This document shows, in pieces, positions 1-11,639 of a DNA stretch of 64,000 nucleotides. The stretch is taken from the NCBI RefSeq assembly GCF_901000735.1, contig NC_081544.1, forward strand, positions 12,202,850 through 12,266,849. The letters run 5' to 3'. The notes beneath the pieces are model-generated. The model ran no database searches. It was not told the origin of the DNA and saw nothing but the letters and a program-made list of their open reading frames with translations. The stretch comes from Corylus avellana (lineage: Eukaryota > Streptophyta > Magnoliopsida > Fagales > Betulaceae). Numbering within the stretch: position 1 is the first letter of the stretch; each line of letters starts with the position of its first letter. The position numbers and the translations under genes are program-made.

Positions 1-319
1 TGTAAAGACAAAGATATAGCCACATTCATCCTACTAAATATAAAAGAAAAAAATTTTAAAAACTAATTATTATTATTATTTTTTTTAAAATTAAATATGC
101 CTGCCACCCCATATCCGGGCCATGTGGTGGTCGGTGCACCACCCCAGGCAATGGGGTGGCCAGCGAGCAACCCCTGGTTTCTTCGTCATTTTTTTTTTTT
201 TTTTTTTCCCACCTTTCGGTTAAACTGGGCATGTGGAACAAGCAGCCCATACCACTTTTTCTTCATCTTTTCTTGAATTCTTTTCTTTTTCCAATTCTCT
301 CTACATATTGTGTTGCAAC
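1..319. other. Intergenic sequence with a GC-rich GGGGTGGC-type repeat
   Basis: No gene is seen. Bases about 98-175 are a GC-rich stretch with repeated CCACCCC/GGGGTGGC words. Related words recur at 5220-5320, 5745-5785 and 10838-10880, so this is probably a dispersed repeat. The rest is A/T-rich with homopolymer runs. Confidence 0.4.
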
Positions 320-330
320 TAGAAGTGGTA

Positions 331-1640
331 AAATGAGTACCTGACACGACCCGATTACGATCCACGGATATCCATTACACGATTATGACACGAAAATAGC
401 CGGGTAACCCGACACGACCCGTTTTACCTGTTTAAAATAACCGGGTCTAATCGGGTAGACAAGACCTGACCCGACTCGACCCGTTAAAACCCTAAACTAT
501 AAATTTTTTTTTTTAAAAAAAATTGTAATAATAATACATCAATACAATCAATGCAAAAAATTGAGTTCCAAGATATTAAAGGCTTTAATAAAGGATAAGA
601 AAAAAAAAAAGGAAAGTGACCGTAATTGTACTCCAAAAGAAATTACTAAACTCATGATTTTACCTAAACTTAAAACAAGCAAGCATATTGACTAAGTTCA
701 TTTATTAAAAAAAATTTTAGTATAAAGAAATTTAATTTTGCTCAAATTACATTCCACTAAAAAAGAATTATGTATATTTCAACACAAAATATGATATCTG
801 TATATTTGAGAGCAGTGGCGGAGCCAGAATTTCCTTATTGTAAGGGCGGGATGTAAGACTAATATTTAATTAATATAAAATAATATTATATTATACTATA
901 TCTACCAAAAATCAATATAAATTATTTTGTGATTTCAAAGTTTCAAACACTTTGAAAAAAATATTGCATGTCCAATTAATTACTTTTAATATTTAATTAT
1001 CTAATGGCATTTAAATATTTTTGAGTTATTTTATTTGGCATTTAGAAAATGTATTCACGTTAATTGATATAAGTCCACTCTTTATCAAATTGTATTTTTC
1101 TTATTTGTAATCTTAAGAATGTATAACCGTATAAGTGCATTGGGCAGAGGAGATTTTTTTTTTTTTTTTTTTTTTTTTGAGAGTGGGCAAATTTTGAACC
1201 AATTAAAATGGATGAAATTAACCCACAAAAAAAAAAAAAAAACCTGAAGTGCCAAAAATTTATTGTCCATGTGGTAGGCTGAAAAAAGAAGGAAAGTGGG
1301 TCTCTCATGTTCCAGAGAGAGAAAAAATTATGAGACTTTTGAGAGAGAAAGATCCAGAGAGGAGAAATAAACTGTGAGAAAGATGGAGAAAAAGAGGGGA
1401 AGCATGAGGAGGACTGGAGGAGAGAGATGGAAGAGAGAAGCTGAGCGAGAGAAGAAGAAGAAGAAAGAAGGAGGAAGAGGTAGGGGCAAGAAAAAAGGAG
1501 GAGGGAGATTATATCTGTAGGGGCAAGAGAAGAAGAAAATGAAAGGAAGAGGAAGGGTAGGCATAAGAAGAGGAAGGGGCCCCTGCTTTAAGAAAAGAAA
1601 AGAAGAGAAGAGAAGAAAAAAGAAAAAAAAGAAAAAAAAA
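331..1640. repeat. First copy of a 1310-bp exact direct repeat ending at a gap
   Basis: This stretch recurs at 3373-4682 with an offset of 3042 bases, and I saw no difference between the two. It ends in a poly-A/AAG-rich run directly at the first N gap. The purine-rich part (about 1310-1640) is GA-rich low-complexity DNA. Open frames through it are compositional, not genes. Confidence 0.85.
813..850 (+). other. Terminal motif of a TTF-type hAT element, nested
   Basis: CAGTGGCGGAGCCAGAATT at 813 resembles the end of the hAT element at 6368 and the remnant ends beside the inhibitor genes. The partner end was not found. It occurs again at 3855 because of the 1310-bp repeat. Confidence 0.45.
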
Positions 1641-1740
1641 NNNNNNNNNNNNNNNNNNNNNNNNNNNNNNNNNNNNNNNNNNNNNNNNNNNNNNNNNNNN
1701 NNNNNNNNNNNNNNNNNNNNNNNNNNNNNNNNNNNNNNNN
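1641..1740. other. Assembly gap, 100 N
   Basis: Exactly 100 N, the usual placeholder for a gap of unknown size. It follows an A-rich run, a typical break point. Confidence 0.98.
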
Positions 1741-1871
1741 ATCAATTTGAACCCTTCCGTCAAATTTTAAATGTTAAAAATGATACAATGACGTTTATAC
1801 CCCTGATTTTTTTTTTTATAAAATTTCAAATTTACATTAATTTTTTTTTTTAAAAAAAAATACTGTATATA

Positions 1872-1902
<31 letters not shown>

Positions 1903-2455
1903 AAAATTACAAGTTGACCCACGGTTGGGCCACCTTGTGACCCTTTTTTTTTTAAAAAAAAAAAATTTCCATTTTTTTAATTAATTTATTTTTTTAATAA
2001 AAAGAAAATTAAAGGGTAGTTTTGTCATTTTAGGGGTTTTAAAGGCAAAAATTGACGGAGGGGTTCAAATTGATTGCAATTGAAAGTTCTTGAGTCAAAA
2101 TTGAGAGATTTTAAAGTTCGAGGGGGGTTTGTCAAATTGCGTAGAAGTTCAAGAGTCTAAAGTGAAGTTTCCTATTTTTTCTTATTAAAAAATTGAAAAA
2201 AAGGGTCACAAGGATGCCCAACCGTGGGTCACCTTGTGATTTTTTTTAATAATATATATATATATAATTTGAAATTTTATAAAAAAAGTCAGTGGTATAA
2301 ACGTCATTGTCTCACTTTTAACGTTAAAAATTGAACGAAAATGTTCAAATTGACTGCAATTGAAAGTTCATGGGTTCAAATTAAGTGGTTTTGAAGTTCT
2401 GAGGTGCTTGTCAAATCGTGTGATAATTCAGGGGTTTAAAGTGAAGTTACCCAAT
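1741..2455. repeat. Nested inverted and direct repeats of a MITE or foldback type
   Basis: The opening stretch (TCAATTTGAACCC, then ATACAATGACGTTTATACC, then ATAAAATTTCAAATT) recurs as its reverse complement around 2262-2360. A second motif, ACCCACGGTTGGGCCACCTTGTGACCC at 1916, is matched in reverse at about 2200-2235. A third segment (TTCAAATTGA...GCAATTGAAAGTTC, on to AGTGAAGTT) occurs as direct copies at about 2060-2170 and 2344-2450. No coding capacity is seen. The arrangement suggests one inverted-repeat element inserted in another copy of the same family. An (AAAT)n microsatellite lies at about 1876-1905. Confidence 0.5.
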
Positions 2456-3272
2456 AAATTTATCATTAGATTTGGAGATGAATTAATATTGATTTTTTTT
2501 TTTAACATAATTATGAAGATTTTATTGATTAAAGATCACAAACATAAACATAGCAGAGCAAAAAGCTCCGCAAAATCATAACTACATGCTATAAGATTAC
2601 AAAGTCATAGATACAAACAAAAATTCTTACAATCAAGTGTTATCTCTAACTTCAATCTTTCGCTAACCCATGTTACATAGGCCAGGTACAAATACAGTTA
2701 AATAGCACATCTGGTCCGAACATACTAAATCTAAGACATGGGTAGCCAAATTTCTTAACAAAATTTATTTGAATTGGCATAACCCCTCACACAGAACTAT
2801 CCAAGTCATGAGAAATAACCCCTCATACCTAATTATTTATCCTCGCTCATGAAGACAGATCTAGAAAGAAGAAACTTCTTATTCAAAACAAAAAACTCAA
2901 ACAAACAACTAGAAGTAACAGCAACGGCCGGAGAGGAGATAAACGGCACAACACGGTAGAAGGTGAATGAACGTATAGCGGAGAGGCCGAAGTTGTTGAT
3001 ATGGTCGGAGAACACCTACAAACATAAAGAGGAGATGGGGAGGGTAGGGGCAGAAGTAGAAGGGGAAGAGGAGAGGAGGGGGAGTGTAGGGGCGGGGAGT
3101 AGAAGGGGAACGAGAGAAGAGGAGGGAGCAACCTCCTCTCAAATCTGTTTTATGAGGACAACGGCCGAGAGACGGCTTCTAGGTTTCCCATAGAAGCCCC
3201 GATTATATATATATAAATTTTTTTTTTCTAATTAATTACTATTGAATTTTAATCTAGTAATGATTTTAAAGG
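2456..3272. other. Sequence with no recognised gene
   Basis: This is the remainder of the contig between two gaps. It is A/T-rich, with a purine-rich stretch at about 3025-3135. Short frames here have no recognisable domain. Confidence 0.4.
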
Positions 3273-3372
3273 NNNNNNNNNNNNNNNNNNNNNNNNNNNN
3301 NNNNNNNNNNNNNNNNNNNNNNNNNNNNNNNNNNNNNNNNNNNNNNNNNNNNNNNNNNNNNNNNNNNNNNNN
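3273..3372. other. Assembly gap, 100 N
   Basis: Exactly 100 N. The sequence directly after it restarts at the equivalent of base 331. Confidence 0.98.
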
Positions 3373-4682
3373 AAATGAGTACCTGACACGACCCGATTAC
3401 GATCCACGGATATCCATTACACGATTATGACACGAAAATAGCCGGGTAACCCGACACGACCCGTTTTACCTGTTTAAAATAACCGGGTCTAATCGGGTAG
3501 ACAAGACCTGACCCGACTCGACCCGTTAAAACCCTAAACTATAAATTTTTTTTTTTAAAAAAAATTGTAATAATAATACATCAATACAATCAATGCAAAA
3601 AATTGAGTTCCAAGATATTAAAGGCTTTAATAAAGGATAAGAAAAAAAAAAAGGAAAGTGACCGTAATTGTACTCCAAAAGAAATTACTAAACTCATGAT
3701 TTTACCTAAACTTAAAACAAGCAAGCATATTGACTAAGTTCATTTATTAAAAAAAATTTTAGTATAAAGAAATTTAATTTTGCTCAAATTACATTCCACT
3801 AAAAAAGAATTATGTATATTTCAACACAAAATATGATATCTGTATATTTGAGAGCAGTGGCGGAGCCAGAATTTCCTTATTGTAAGGGCGGGATGTAAGA
3901 CTAATATTTAATTAATATAAAATAATATTATATTATACTATATCTACCAAAAATCAATATAAATTATTTTGTGATTTCAAAGTTTCAAACACTTTGAAAA
4001 AAATATTGCATGTCCAATTAATTACTTTTAATATTTAATTATCTAATGGCATTTAAATATTTTTGAGTTATTTTATTTGGCATTTAGAAAATGTATTCAC
4101 GTTAATTGATATAAGTCCACTCTTTATCAAATTGTATTTTTCTTATTTGTAATCTTAAGAATGTATAACCGTATAAGTGCATTGGGCAGAGGAGATTTTT
4201 TTTTTTTTTTTTTTTTTTTTGAGAGTGGGCAAATTTTGAACCAATTAAAATGGATGAAATTAACCCACAAAAAAAAAAAAAAAACCTGAAGTGCCAAAAA
4301 TTTATTGTCCATGTGGTAGGCTGAAAAAAGAAGGAAAGTGGGTCTCTCATGTTCCAGAGAGAGAAAAAATTATGAGACTTTTGAGAGAGAAAGATCCAGA
4401 GAGGAGAAATAAACTGTGAGAAAGATGGAGAAAAAGAGGGGAAGCATGAGGAGGACTGGAGGAGAGAGATGGAAGAGAGAAGCTGAGCGAGAGAAGAAGA
4501 AGAAGAAAGAAGGAGGAAGAGGTAGGGGCAAGAAAAAAGGAGGAGGGAGATTATATCTGTAGGGGCAAGAGAAGAAGAAAATGAAAGGAAGAGGAAGGGT
4601 AGGCATAAGAAGAGGAAGGGGCCCCTGCTTTAAGAAAAGAAAAGAAGAGAAGAGAAGAAAAAAGAAAAAAAAGAAAAAAAAA
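3373..4682. repeat. Second copy of the 1310-bp exact direct repeat
   Basis: It matches 331-1640. Unlike the first copy it continues without a gap into GGGTCTAGAGGGTCGACC and the right end of the hAT-like element, so this copy holds the true junction. Confidence 0.85.
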
Positions 4683-4917
4683 AAAAGGGGTCTAGAGGGT
4701 CGACCTACTAGACCCGCACAGTATTCGGGTCTGGCGGGTCGACCTGCCAGACCCGCATAGTAACCGTGTCTGGCGGGTCAACCCGCCAAACACGAAATTA
4801 CCGGGTCTTAATTGGGTAGACCCGATTACGACCCGATCCCGACAAGCCCAAACTTAATACCTGATTTTTCGTGTCGGGTTCGCGGGTCGTGTCAAAATTA
4901 CCGGCCCTAGCTGCAAC

Positions 4918-5215
4918 AAGGATGGCCATAGATGGATGGAGGAAGGATGCCGGTGGTATTGATATCGAGGGAGCAGTCGCTTCCGTAGATGGCGGTGCCG
5001 GTGGCTTAGCCCGTTAGCCGGGGTACGCTTCTGGAGATGAAAAGGGCTGTCGGAGGCTCATAAATTGCCAGAAACAACGAAAAGCACCGAAAAAGTTCCA
5101 GATTTTAACGGAAATTTTTTGGGGACAAGCAGAAGCTGCCGCAAACTCCAAAGAACAATAAAAGAAAATTATAGAGAATAATCCTATAAAACAGAGGAAA
5201 AGAAATTACATGGAA
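4918..5215. other. Intergenic stretch, nothing recognised
   Basis: This follows the right target-site duplication of the hAT-like element. It is moderately GC-rich, with no domain or repeat identified. Confidence 0.35.
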
Positions 5216-5572
5216 AGCTACCCCATGACCTGGGGATGGCGGGCCCACCCCATCCAGGCCATGGGGTGGCCGCCGGCCACCCGACGGCCACCCCAAGTGG
5301 GAGAGGATGGTCGGCCAGCCCCCTTCACTTTTGGTTTTTATTTTTTATTTTTTATTTTTTCTAAAATAATTTTTTAATTTTGTTTATTTCATATTTGAAA
5401 TAATCTGGTGTGGTTGTATTTTATTTTATTTTATTTATTTATTTCATTATTATGTTCTATGCTGATGTGTTGGGTTAGGAATGATGGGCACAAAAGTAGA
5501 GTTTTGTGCTCCATCCACATAGAAGTTATTCTCTTTTCTGTATATTACTAAAAGAGTACGTCTTTTGTGTGG
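5216..5572 (+). repeat. Dispersed repeat, first copy
   Basis: The order CACCCCAAGTGGG, TTTTATTTTTT runs, CATATTTG...ATAATCT, TGATGTGTTGGGTTA, GGGCACAAAA, GAAGTTATTCTCTT and ACTAAAAGAGTA is repeated in the same orientation at about 10843-11074. The boundaries are approximate and no coding capacity is seen. It is probably the 3' part of a non-autonomous element. Confidence 0.55.
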
Positions 5573-6367
5573 TCGGTGCATAAAGGGGTGGATTTGTGCC
5601 ACCAATCAGTAAGTGACACCTAAGCCCATCACACCAAACCGAAGTTTAGAAAAAAAAGCACACTTACACCTGATTATATCAAATATTAGAAAAAAAAAAC
5701 TTAAAAAATTAATTTAAGAAAAAAAAAAATCAAATAACCAGCAGCCACCCAAGTTGGGGGTTGGGGTGGGGGTGCGCCACCCACTCAGGCTCTCTCCGTT
5801 TCACTTTCTCTCAGGCTATCTCCGTCTCTCAATCTCCGGTAGCTCAATACCCACAAGAATCCAATACCCATTTTTCTGCAATTTCTCTCACAGCTCCTCT
5901 TGTCAACTCTCTTTCTCAGCCTCTTTGCGCAGCAAGTTACCAACATGAATGAAAACAAAGGAGATGCGGAAGAATATGGGGTCGGCAAGGGGTAGCATAG
6001 GGTAGGAAAAAGAAGAGAAAGAGATAAATGATAAAAGTGCTAACTGCTGCAATGTTTTTGAGTTTTTTGGCATATTGATTGTGTTTGATTTTTTGCTGAT
6101 GAGAAATCTGGGTAAGCAATAATTTGTTCAAAATACTCGCCGCCGCCATGCCGGATTTCTCTCTGTTTCTCTTTCTCTTGCCGTAGATTTGATCCCACTA
6201 AAACCGCCCATCACCCGCCCATGCCGGGATCTCTGAGCATCACTGCTCAGAGCTACCTGAGAGAGAGAGAGAGAAAGAGAGATTGAGAGAGAGATACCCG
6301 CCGCCGTCCAAGCCAAACCCCACCGCCCATGCCCACGTCGTCGTCCAAGCCGAAATCCTTCGCTCTC
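5573..6367. other. Left part of a repeat interrupted by the hAT element
   Basis: This contains another GGGGTGGG-rich stretch (about 5745-5785) and a CT/GA-rich stretch with a (GA)n run at about 6259-6290. The sequence resumes after the hAT element at 10722, where similar GAGAGAGAGA stretches lead into the second copy of the dispersed repeat. Short open frames here look compositional. I see no supported gene. Confidence 0.4.
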
Positions 6368-6627
6368 TAGTGGCGGATCCAGTAATTTATTATACTAGGG
6401 GCGTCAATAAAATAATAAAATATAATGATAAAATAATTTTTTTTTGTTCTCTTTATATATTATATTTTTATTATAATATGGTACATACAATCAAAAGAAA
6501 TTATACCACAATATATGTATCACAAAAAGCATATTTATGTGACTTCATAAATATATGCTAAATTCATATATCAGTTACCATATAAGCACTAGTACAAAAG
6601 TAAAGGAAAATACAAAATACAAAGTGC

Positions 6628-9071
6628 CTAAAATTGCATTCTACGAGGTCTTAGAGAAACAAAATCTTCAAGTATCAAATCTGAATCGAAGCTTTTAGCA
6701 ATTTCTCTTTCAATGTAGATAAGTAAACTATCTCCAAGAAACTCATCTTCCATTTTGTTACGAAGTCTTGTTTTAACAATTTTCATTGCTGAAAATGCTC
6801 GTTCGGTAGTTGCTGTAGACACTGGAAGAGTTAAAACAAGACGAACCAATCTATCAATAAGATAATATGTATCTGATTTTCCTGCCTCTATCAATCCTCG
6901 ACATAATTCCGCAATGGAAGACAATTTTTGTAGTTTCGGATGATTAAGCATATCAACTTCAAAATGCTTCAATTGAAATCTCAAAATAATTTTTTCCTGC
7001 TCAGAAAAATGAAGAGAATAGTACTTTTCTACAAGACTACATATATCATCAATATTAAATGATTTATAAGCATCATTTGGATCCAAAGCTGAACTAAGTG
7101 TCAAGAGTTCCATTGCCCTTTCACCAAATCTACAATCAAGCTCTTGCAATTGAAAGTCTATAGCAGCATTGAATACATCAAAATGATAATGATGTTCCAC
7201 TGTAATGTAATCCCGTGGAAGACGACCTCGGCCTTTAACATAACGAGCACCCAAATCCGGAATGTCTATTTCAAATTTCTTAGAGAAAGAGACTACTTTC
7301 TCAAGAAAATTATCCCAATCTTCATTTCTCAATTTTTGGAGGAGTAATTTTGTATTAGAAACTAATTGCATAGCATTCAAGATGTCTTTAGATTTTTGTT
7401 GCAAATGTTGACAAAGACAATCAGTGGTACCCATGATTTCCCTCATGAAATGTAAAATAAATATGAATCTGAATGATGTAATCATTTCATAAGCAGCTTC
7501 AGCATCCCCACGTTGAGAGTAAGTGGATCCTTCTTTTATAATCTTTTCAAGCACTGAACAAGCAGGATTAAACAGCCTTAGTAGGCTACAAATAGAATAA
7601 AAATGAGAACCCCAACGAGAATCACCAGCTGGTTTCAAAGTGCCAATTTGATTAGCTCCTTTTCCAGTTTCAAGTTCCTCAATAGCTATCAAATATGCGA
7701 TATTTGCTTCTTGAGCTTCTTGCAGATCACGATGACGTTTACATGAAGCACTAACCACATTGATAATGAAATTCAAATTTGAGAAGAAATCATGAACAAC
7801 AGTTACCTCTCGAGATGCAGCAACTAATGCTAATTGTAATCGATGTGCAAAACAATGAACATAGTATGCACAAGAACATTCATTAAGAAATAATGCTTGC
7901 AATCCTTTCCATTCACCACGCATATTGCTAGCACCATCATACCATTGTCCACGAATACTTTTAATATCAAGATAATTTTGAGAAAGAACATTAGATATTT
8001 TATCCTTTAAAGTCAATGCCGATGTATCTTTAACTTGGATTATTTCAATGAAGCGTTTTTGTATAAAACCATCTTTGTTAACAAATCTCAAAACAATAGC
8101 CATTTGTTCTCTCTTAGACTCATCTCGTGCCTCATCAACAATAATGCAAAATTTTGAATCACCAATTTCTTCACGAATGGCATCTTGCACCCTTTTTGCC
8201 AAGACATGTAAAATATCTTTTTGGACTTGAGGTAAACTATATTTTGCATATTGTGGAGCATTTTCTAAAACAACCTTAGCAACATCGTCGTTGAAATTGG
8301 ACACAAGTTTTATCAACTCAAGAAAATTGCCACGATTTTTAGAATTAGGACCTTCATCGTGACCTCTATAAGGACATCCTTGATATGCTAAATACAGATT
8401 AGATTCGATTGAAGTCTTCAATCGCAATCGATTGTTCAATTTTTCTTCCGAAGTTTGCTTATCTATCACCTTATCAATATGTTGAGATTGATTCTTCAAA
8501 TTGCCACAACACTTAACAGCATTATTATAAGGTGAACATGGCCCATTTCCCATGTGGACCAAAAAAGAACAATGCGTACCCTCATTAACTTTCTTCCAAT
8601 TGCGAAATCGTTCAATAGTAAATGCACTACCTCTAAACCGCCCCATTGGCTTTTTAGCAAAAAGAAAGCAGCTTAAACAATAAGCAGCATCTTTGTCCTC
8701 AGAATATTCTAACCAATCAAACATCTTATACCAAGATGATTGAAATCTTCAGCGGTTTTTTTCGTTCTCGAAAACGGATATCTAGAACTATTAGAAGGAA
8801 TGAACCTATTCAGACCGACTTTAAGATAAGCACATCTAATTTCATCCCGTTGATTAACAGGATATTACCATATTTGAGGACGTAACCCGGGATCATGTTG
8901 TAGAGTAGAAATGTCAAATGGCTCAACTACTTGAGATTTAATTCTTGGCATCTTAGAAGGGTGTTGCTCAGGAGCTAAAGTTTGAGGATTGGATGTCGAG
9001 GAAGACATTTTAGAATTTGAATCAGCATCTTTTTTCTTAAAAAATGCATCAATTGTTTTTGGCTTGCTCAT
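6628..9071 (-). pseudogene. hAT transposase, TTF zinc finger / DUF4371 / HAT dimerisation type, broken
   Basis: The product would cut and paste its own hAT element. Translation on the minus strand starts at 9071 with MSKPKTIDAFFKKK, the usual start of this plant family. The first segment runs to a TAA at 8865-8867, directly after PQIW where the family continues into a YPVN motif. The frame then shifts by one base before the next long frame, most likely at the T7 run 8756-8762. The main frame (8724-6628, 698 codons) has the zinc-finger part with KDAAYCLSCFLF, an RNase H-like core (CIIVDEARDES, YDGASNMRG) and the C-terminal dimerisation domain with STATTERAFSAM and IVKTRLRNKMEDEFL. With one stop and one frameshift it is probably inactive, but the long intact frame implies recent activity. 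Confidence 0.88.
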
Positions 9072-10556
9072 AATGTAATCTAAGAATTTTCAGAAACCTA
9101 AAAAATTATTTATCTATTAGTTTTAATTCTCATACTAAACAATTCATGTCTAATGAAACATACTCTAAGTCTCTAATGATATTATAATAAAATTATTAGC
9201 ATATTCCGATAGCTATTAGCCTAAAATGAATTAATAAAAAGAACAAACCTGAGATTGGCAATAATCTTTTGAAACTCGTTGATGCTTGACAAAATCCCAA
9301 AATATATAAAACACACCTAACAAAAAAAATAACAATATTGTTTTTATTAGAATAAGATAAACAAAATGATGAAAATAAGAGATATATCACAATTAAAAAG
9401 CTCCATAAATTTCAGTCAATCATATTAGAGTTTGCAAATTGCCCAATTAAAGGAGAAATACGCATCTACAATGAGAGCGCCGCACTACAATCTACAAAAT
9501 GAAGAAATAAACAATAAAATTCTTTCTCACTTTTCTAAGTAGTACCAACCAAATATATTAATATATCACTTTACACAATAAGAGAGTTGCATTCTCTCTC
9601 TCTTTCTCTCTTGTGGTTGTGGTGTTCTAGTGGGGAAGGTTCCAAAGGTAGGCAATACTTTTAAAGCCAAGGCCAAAGATATCCCTGAATTTATATACTA
9701 AAAACAAATTAACTACTGTGAATAATATACAAAGTATCTCTTGAGTCTTGTCGTTTTTATGGGCCAAATGTAAATTAGTAAAAGTAAGCAAAGCTATCAT
9801 GTGGTCAGAACTCAGGAGAGTAGCATAAAAAAAAAAAAAAAAAATTTGATGCCTTAATTATTCATGTATCTCGTGTCTCTAGGAACCGAATATATTTATA
9901 AACATAAAGCAAGTTAAGCAATACTCATTACTCACAGTCACAGAGTCAGTCAAAAGTGGAGTGTGGAGCCCAATCCAAGTTTTGTCACTAATTGTTGGCT
10001 TCATGAGTGTGATCACAAACATGAAACAGCCTTCCCAACTTCTGAAGTTCAAGTTCCCATCTCTCCCCACTATGGCACCACTACCAATGACCAATCCCTT
10101 ATCTTTATCCCTCTGTTTCTCACCACTCTCACACACATAATCAAACTTTCTTTCTTTGTTTGACCGTTTCCCTTCTCCTTCTGAGTTCTAAACCACCAAA
10201 AACTGAATCACCATGTTAGACAAATGAGTTAAACCAACAAAACCCATAAACCAAAATCAAACAAAGTTCATTAAAATCAATCAAAGAAAACAAAAAACGA
10301 AAATCAGTTTGATGGGTTATCACCGTGAGCGGCCATGGCGTGAAAATGCTGGTGGTGAGGCTAAGCAATTAAAGGTCGATAGGAGACGGAGTGCTGCACA
10401 GTCAACGCTTGAGCCGCATGACAAGTTGGAGTCTGGAAGAGGGGTTAGGGATTTAGGGTAAGATTATTATTATTATTATTATTATTTTTTTAATTTTTTT
10501 TCTTTTGTTTAGTGTATAAGTGTATTGCCGTGTTGGTGCTGTTGAGACTTGAGATA

Positions 10557-10587
<31 letters not shown>

Positions 10588-10720
10588 TAGGGTGGTAAAA
10601 ATATTTTGCAGGAGTATTGAAATTTTTTACCAGGGGCGCCCTCCAACTTTTGACTTAAAATTACATTTTTTTTTTACCGGGGGCGCCCGCCCCTGGGTCG
10701 CCCCCTGTCTCTCCGCCTCT
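9072..10720. other. Upstream non-coding part of the hAT element
   Basis: No supported gene. There are microsatellites: (ATT)n at about 10463-10487 and (TA)n at about 10554-10580. An A-run lies at about 9827-9843. Short frames at 9879-10163 on both strands have no family resemblance that I can see. This region should hold the transposase promoter and 5' leader. Confidence 0.4.
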
Positions 10721-10721
10721 G

Positions 10722-11075
10722 CTGCTCTCCAAGGCAAATCCCGCCGCTAGAGCTATCGGAGAGAGAGACGGAGAGAGCCTGAGAGAGAGAGAAATGGAGA
10801 GAGCCTAAACCCTCCGGCAGTGGCATAAATCTAAAGGGGTGGCTACCGGACACCCCAAGTGGGGGAGGGGTGGCTGGCTCAGTTTTTGTTTAGTTTTTTT
10901 AAACAAAATTAATTAAGTTTTTAATTTTTTTTCTTCTCATATTTGGTATAATCTATAGTGGTTGTATTCTTTTTCTTATTGTGTTCCATACCAATGTGTT
11001 AGGTTACGAATAGTGGGCACAAAAAAGAGGTTTTGTGCACCATCCTGTAGAAGTTATTCTCTTACTAAAAGAGTA
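10722..11075 (+). repeat. Dispersed repeat, second copy, after the hAT insertion
   Basis: Bases 10722-10729 are the right target-site duplication of the hAT element. A GAGAGAGA-rich stretch follows. From about 10843 the sequence matches the first copy at 5280-5560 in the same order and orientation, ending at ACTAAAAGAGTAA. Confidence 0.55.
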
Positions 11076-11639
11076 AATTGCTTCTTACAAAATGAGAATG
11101 CTAAGTCTTAGATAGAATAGAACATGACTCCCGATAACACTATTAGCAAGGGCGTCACTTCCCGTACTCACTCGGGTGTTCTAGAGAGCTCCGTAAGCAA
11201 GCCTATCACCTAGCTGTGCTTGTAAAACTTGAAATAATAAAAGAAGATAAGTAGTAATTATTTCTTTTAATCACGTTTTAAAATCAACACTCGTGATTTG
11301 ATATTAATGTTTAAAATCAATCCGACAAGTGCCATAGAAATTTTTTTTCTTAAGGACCAAACGATTAATATTTGCAAAAAAGGAAAAAAAAAAAGAAAAG
11401 AAAATTCCTAGAAGAACATTCAAAGTTCCCTTGGAACGTTTGAAGTTAATCTTAGACTCGAATGTTCAATGCTTCTTTGGAATGTTCGATTGAAACTCTA
11501 AGATCGTTGATCCAACAATACACTAGACATCAGAAGAGTACATTGAACATTCGACCTTACCTAAAAAGCAAATTTATCTTATTAGCCACATCATTTAGCC
11601 TTATCCACTCCACCCAAGCCTATGAATATACCTAGTACG
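11076..11639. other. Probable LTR fragment with GAACGTTCGA-like repeated motif
   Basis: No gene is seen. Between about 11416 and 11560 a short motif recurs in variant forms: AGAACATTCAAAG, GGAACGTTTGAAG, TCGAATGTTCAATG, GGAATGTTCGATTG and TGAACATTCGACC. The pattern resembles the motif clusters in the neighbouring LTRs. The ends of the element were not found. Confidence 0.35.

Larger units (their letters stand above)
320..4909. mobile_element. Non-autonomous hAT-like element with 8-bp target-site duplication, internally misassembled
   Basis: The left end begins TAGAAGTGGTAAAAT and soon reads GACACGACCCG. The reverse complement of the right end begins TAGGGCCGGTAATTTTGACA and also leads into CACGACCCG, so the ends are imperfect terminal inverted repeats. 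The flanks GTTGCAAC (312-319) and GCTGCAAC (4910-4917) match at 7 of 8 bases, which is the 8-bp duplication hAT elements make. No transposase is seen. Subterminal repeats of GGGTCGGGTC/CCCGACACGACCC type lie at both ends. Two N gaps and a 1310-bp exact repeat lie inside, so the real length is probably about 1.6 kb plus whatever belongs in the gaps. Confidence 0.65.
6368..10721 (-). mobile_element. TTF-type hAT transposon with decayed transposase
   Basis: The left end begins TAGTGGCGGATCCAG. The reverse complement of the right end begins CAGAGGCGGAGAGACAGGGG, so the ends are imperfect inverted repeats, with GGGGCG words subterminal at both. The flanks TCGCTCTC (6360-6367) and CTGCTCTC (10722-10729) agree at 6 of 8 bases, consistent with an aged 8-bp duplication. 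The 4354-bp length suits an autonomous hAT element. The transposase lies on the minus strand near the left end. About 1.65 kb of non-coding sequence precedes it. Confidence 0.75.

Noticed and set aside
1060..1763. Open frames rich in F/P/L or K/E/R
   Set aside because: They come from purine/pyrimidine low-complexity tracts and A or T runs, and some run through N. No domain.
9879..10163. Frames of 66-85 codons in the hAT upstream region
   Set aside because: No family resemblance, no start context, opposite-strand overlap. Kept as non-coding.
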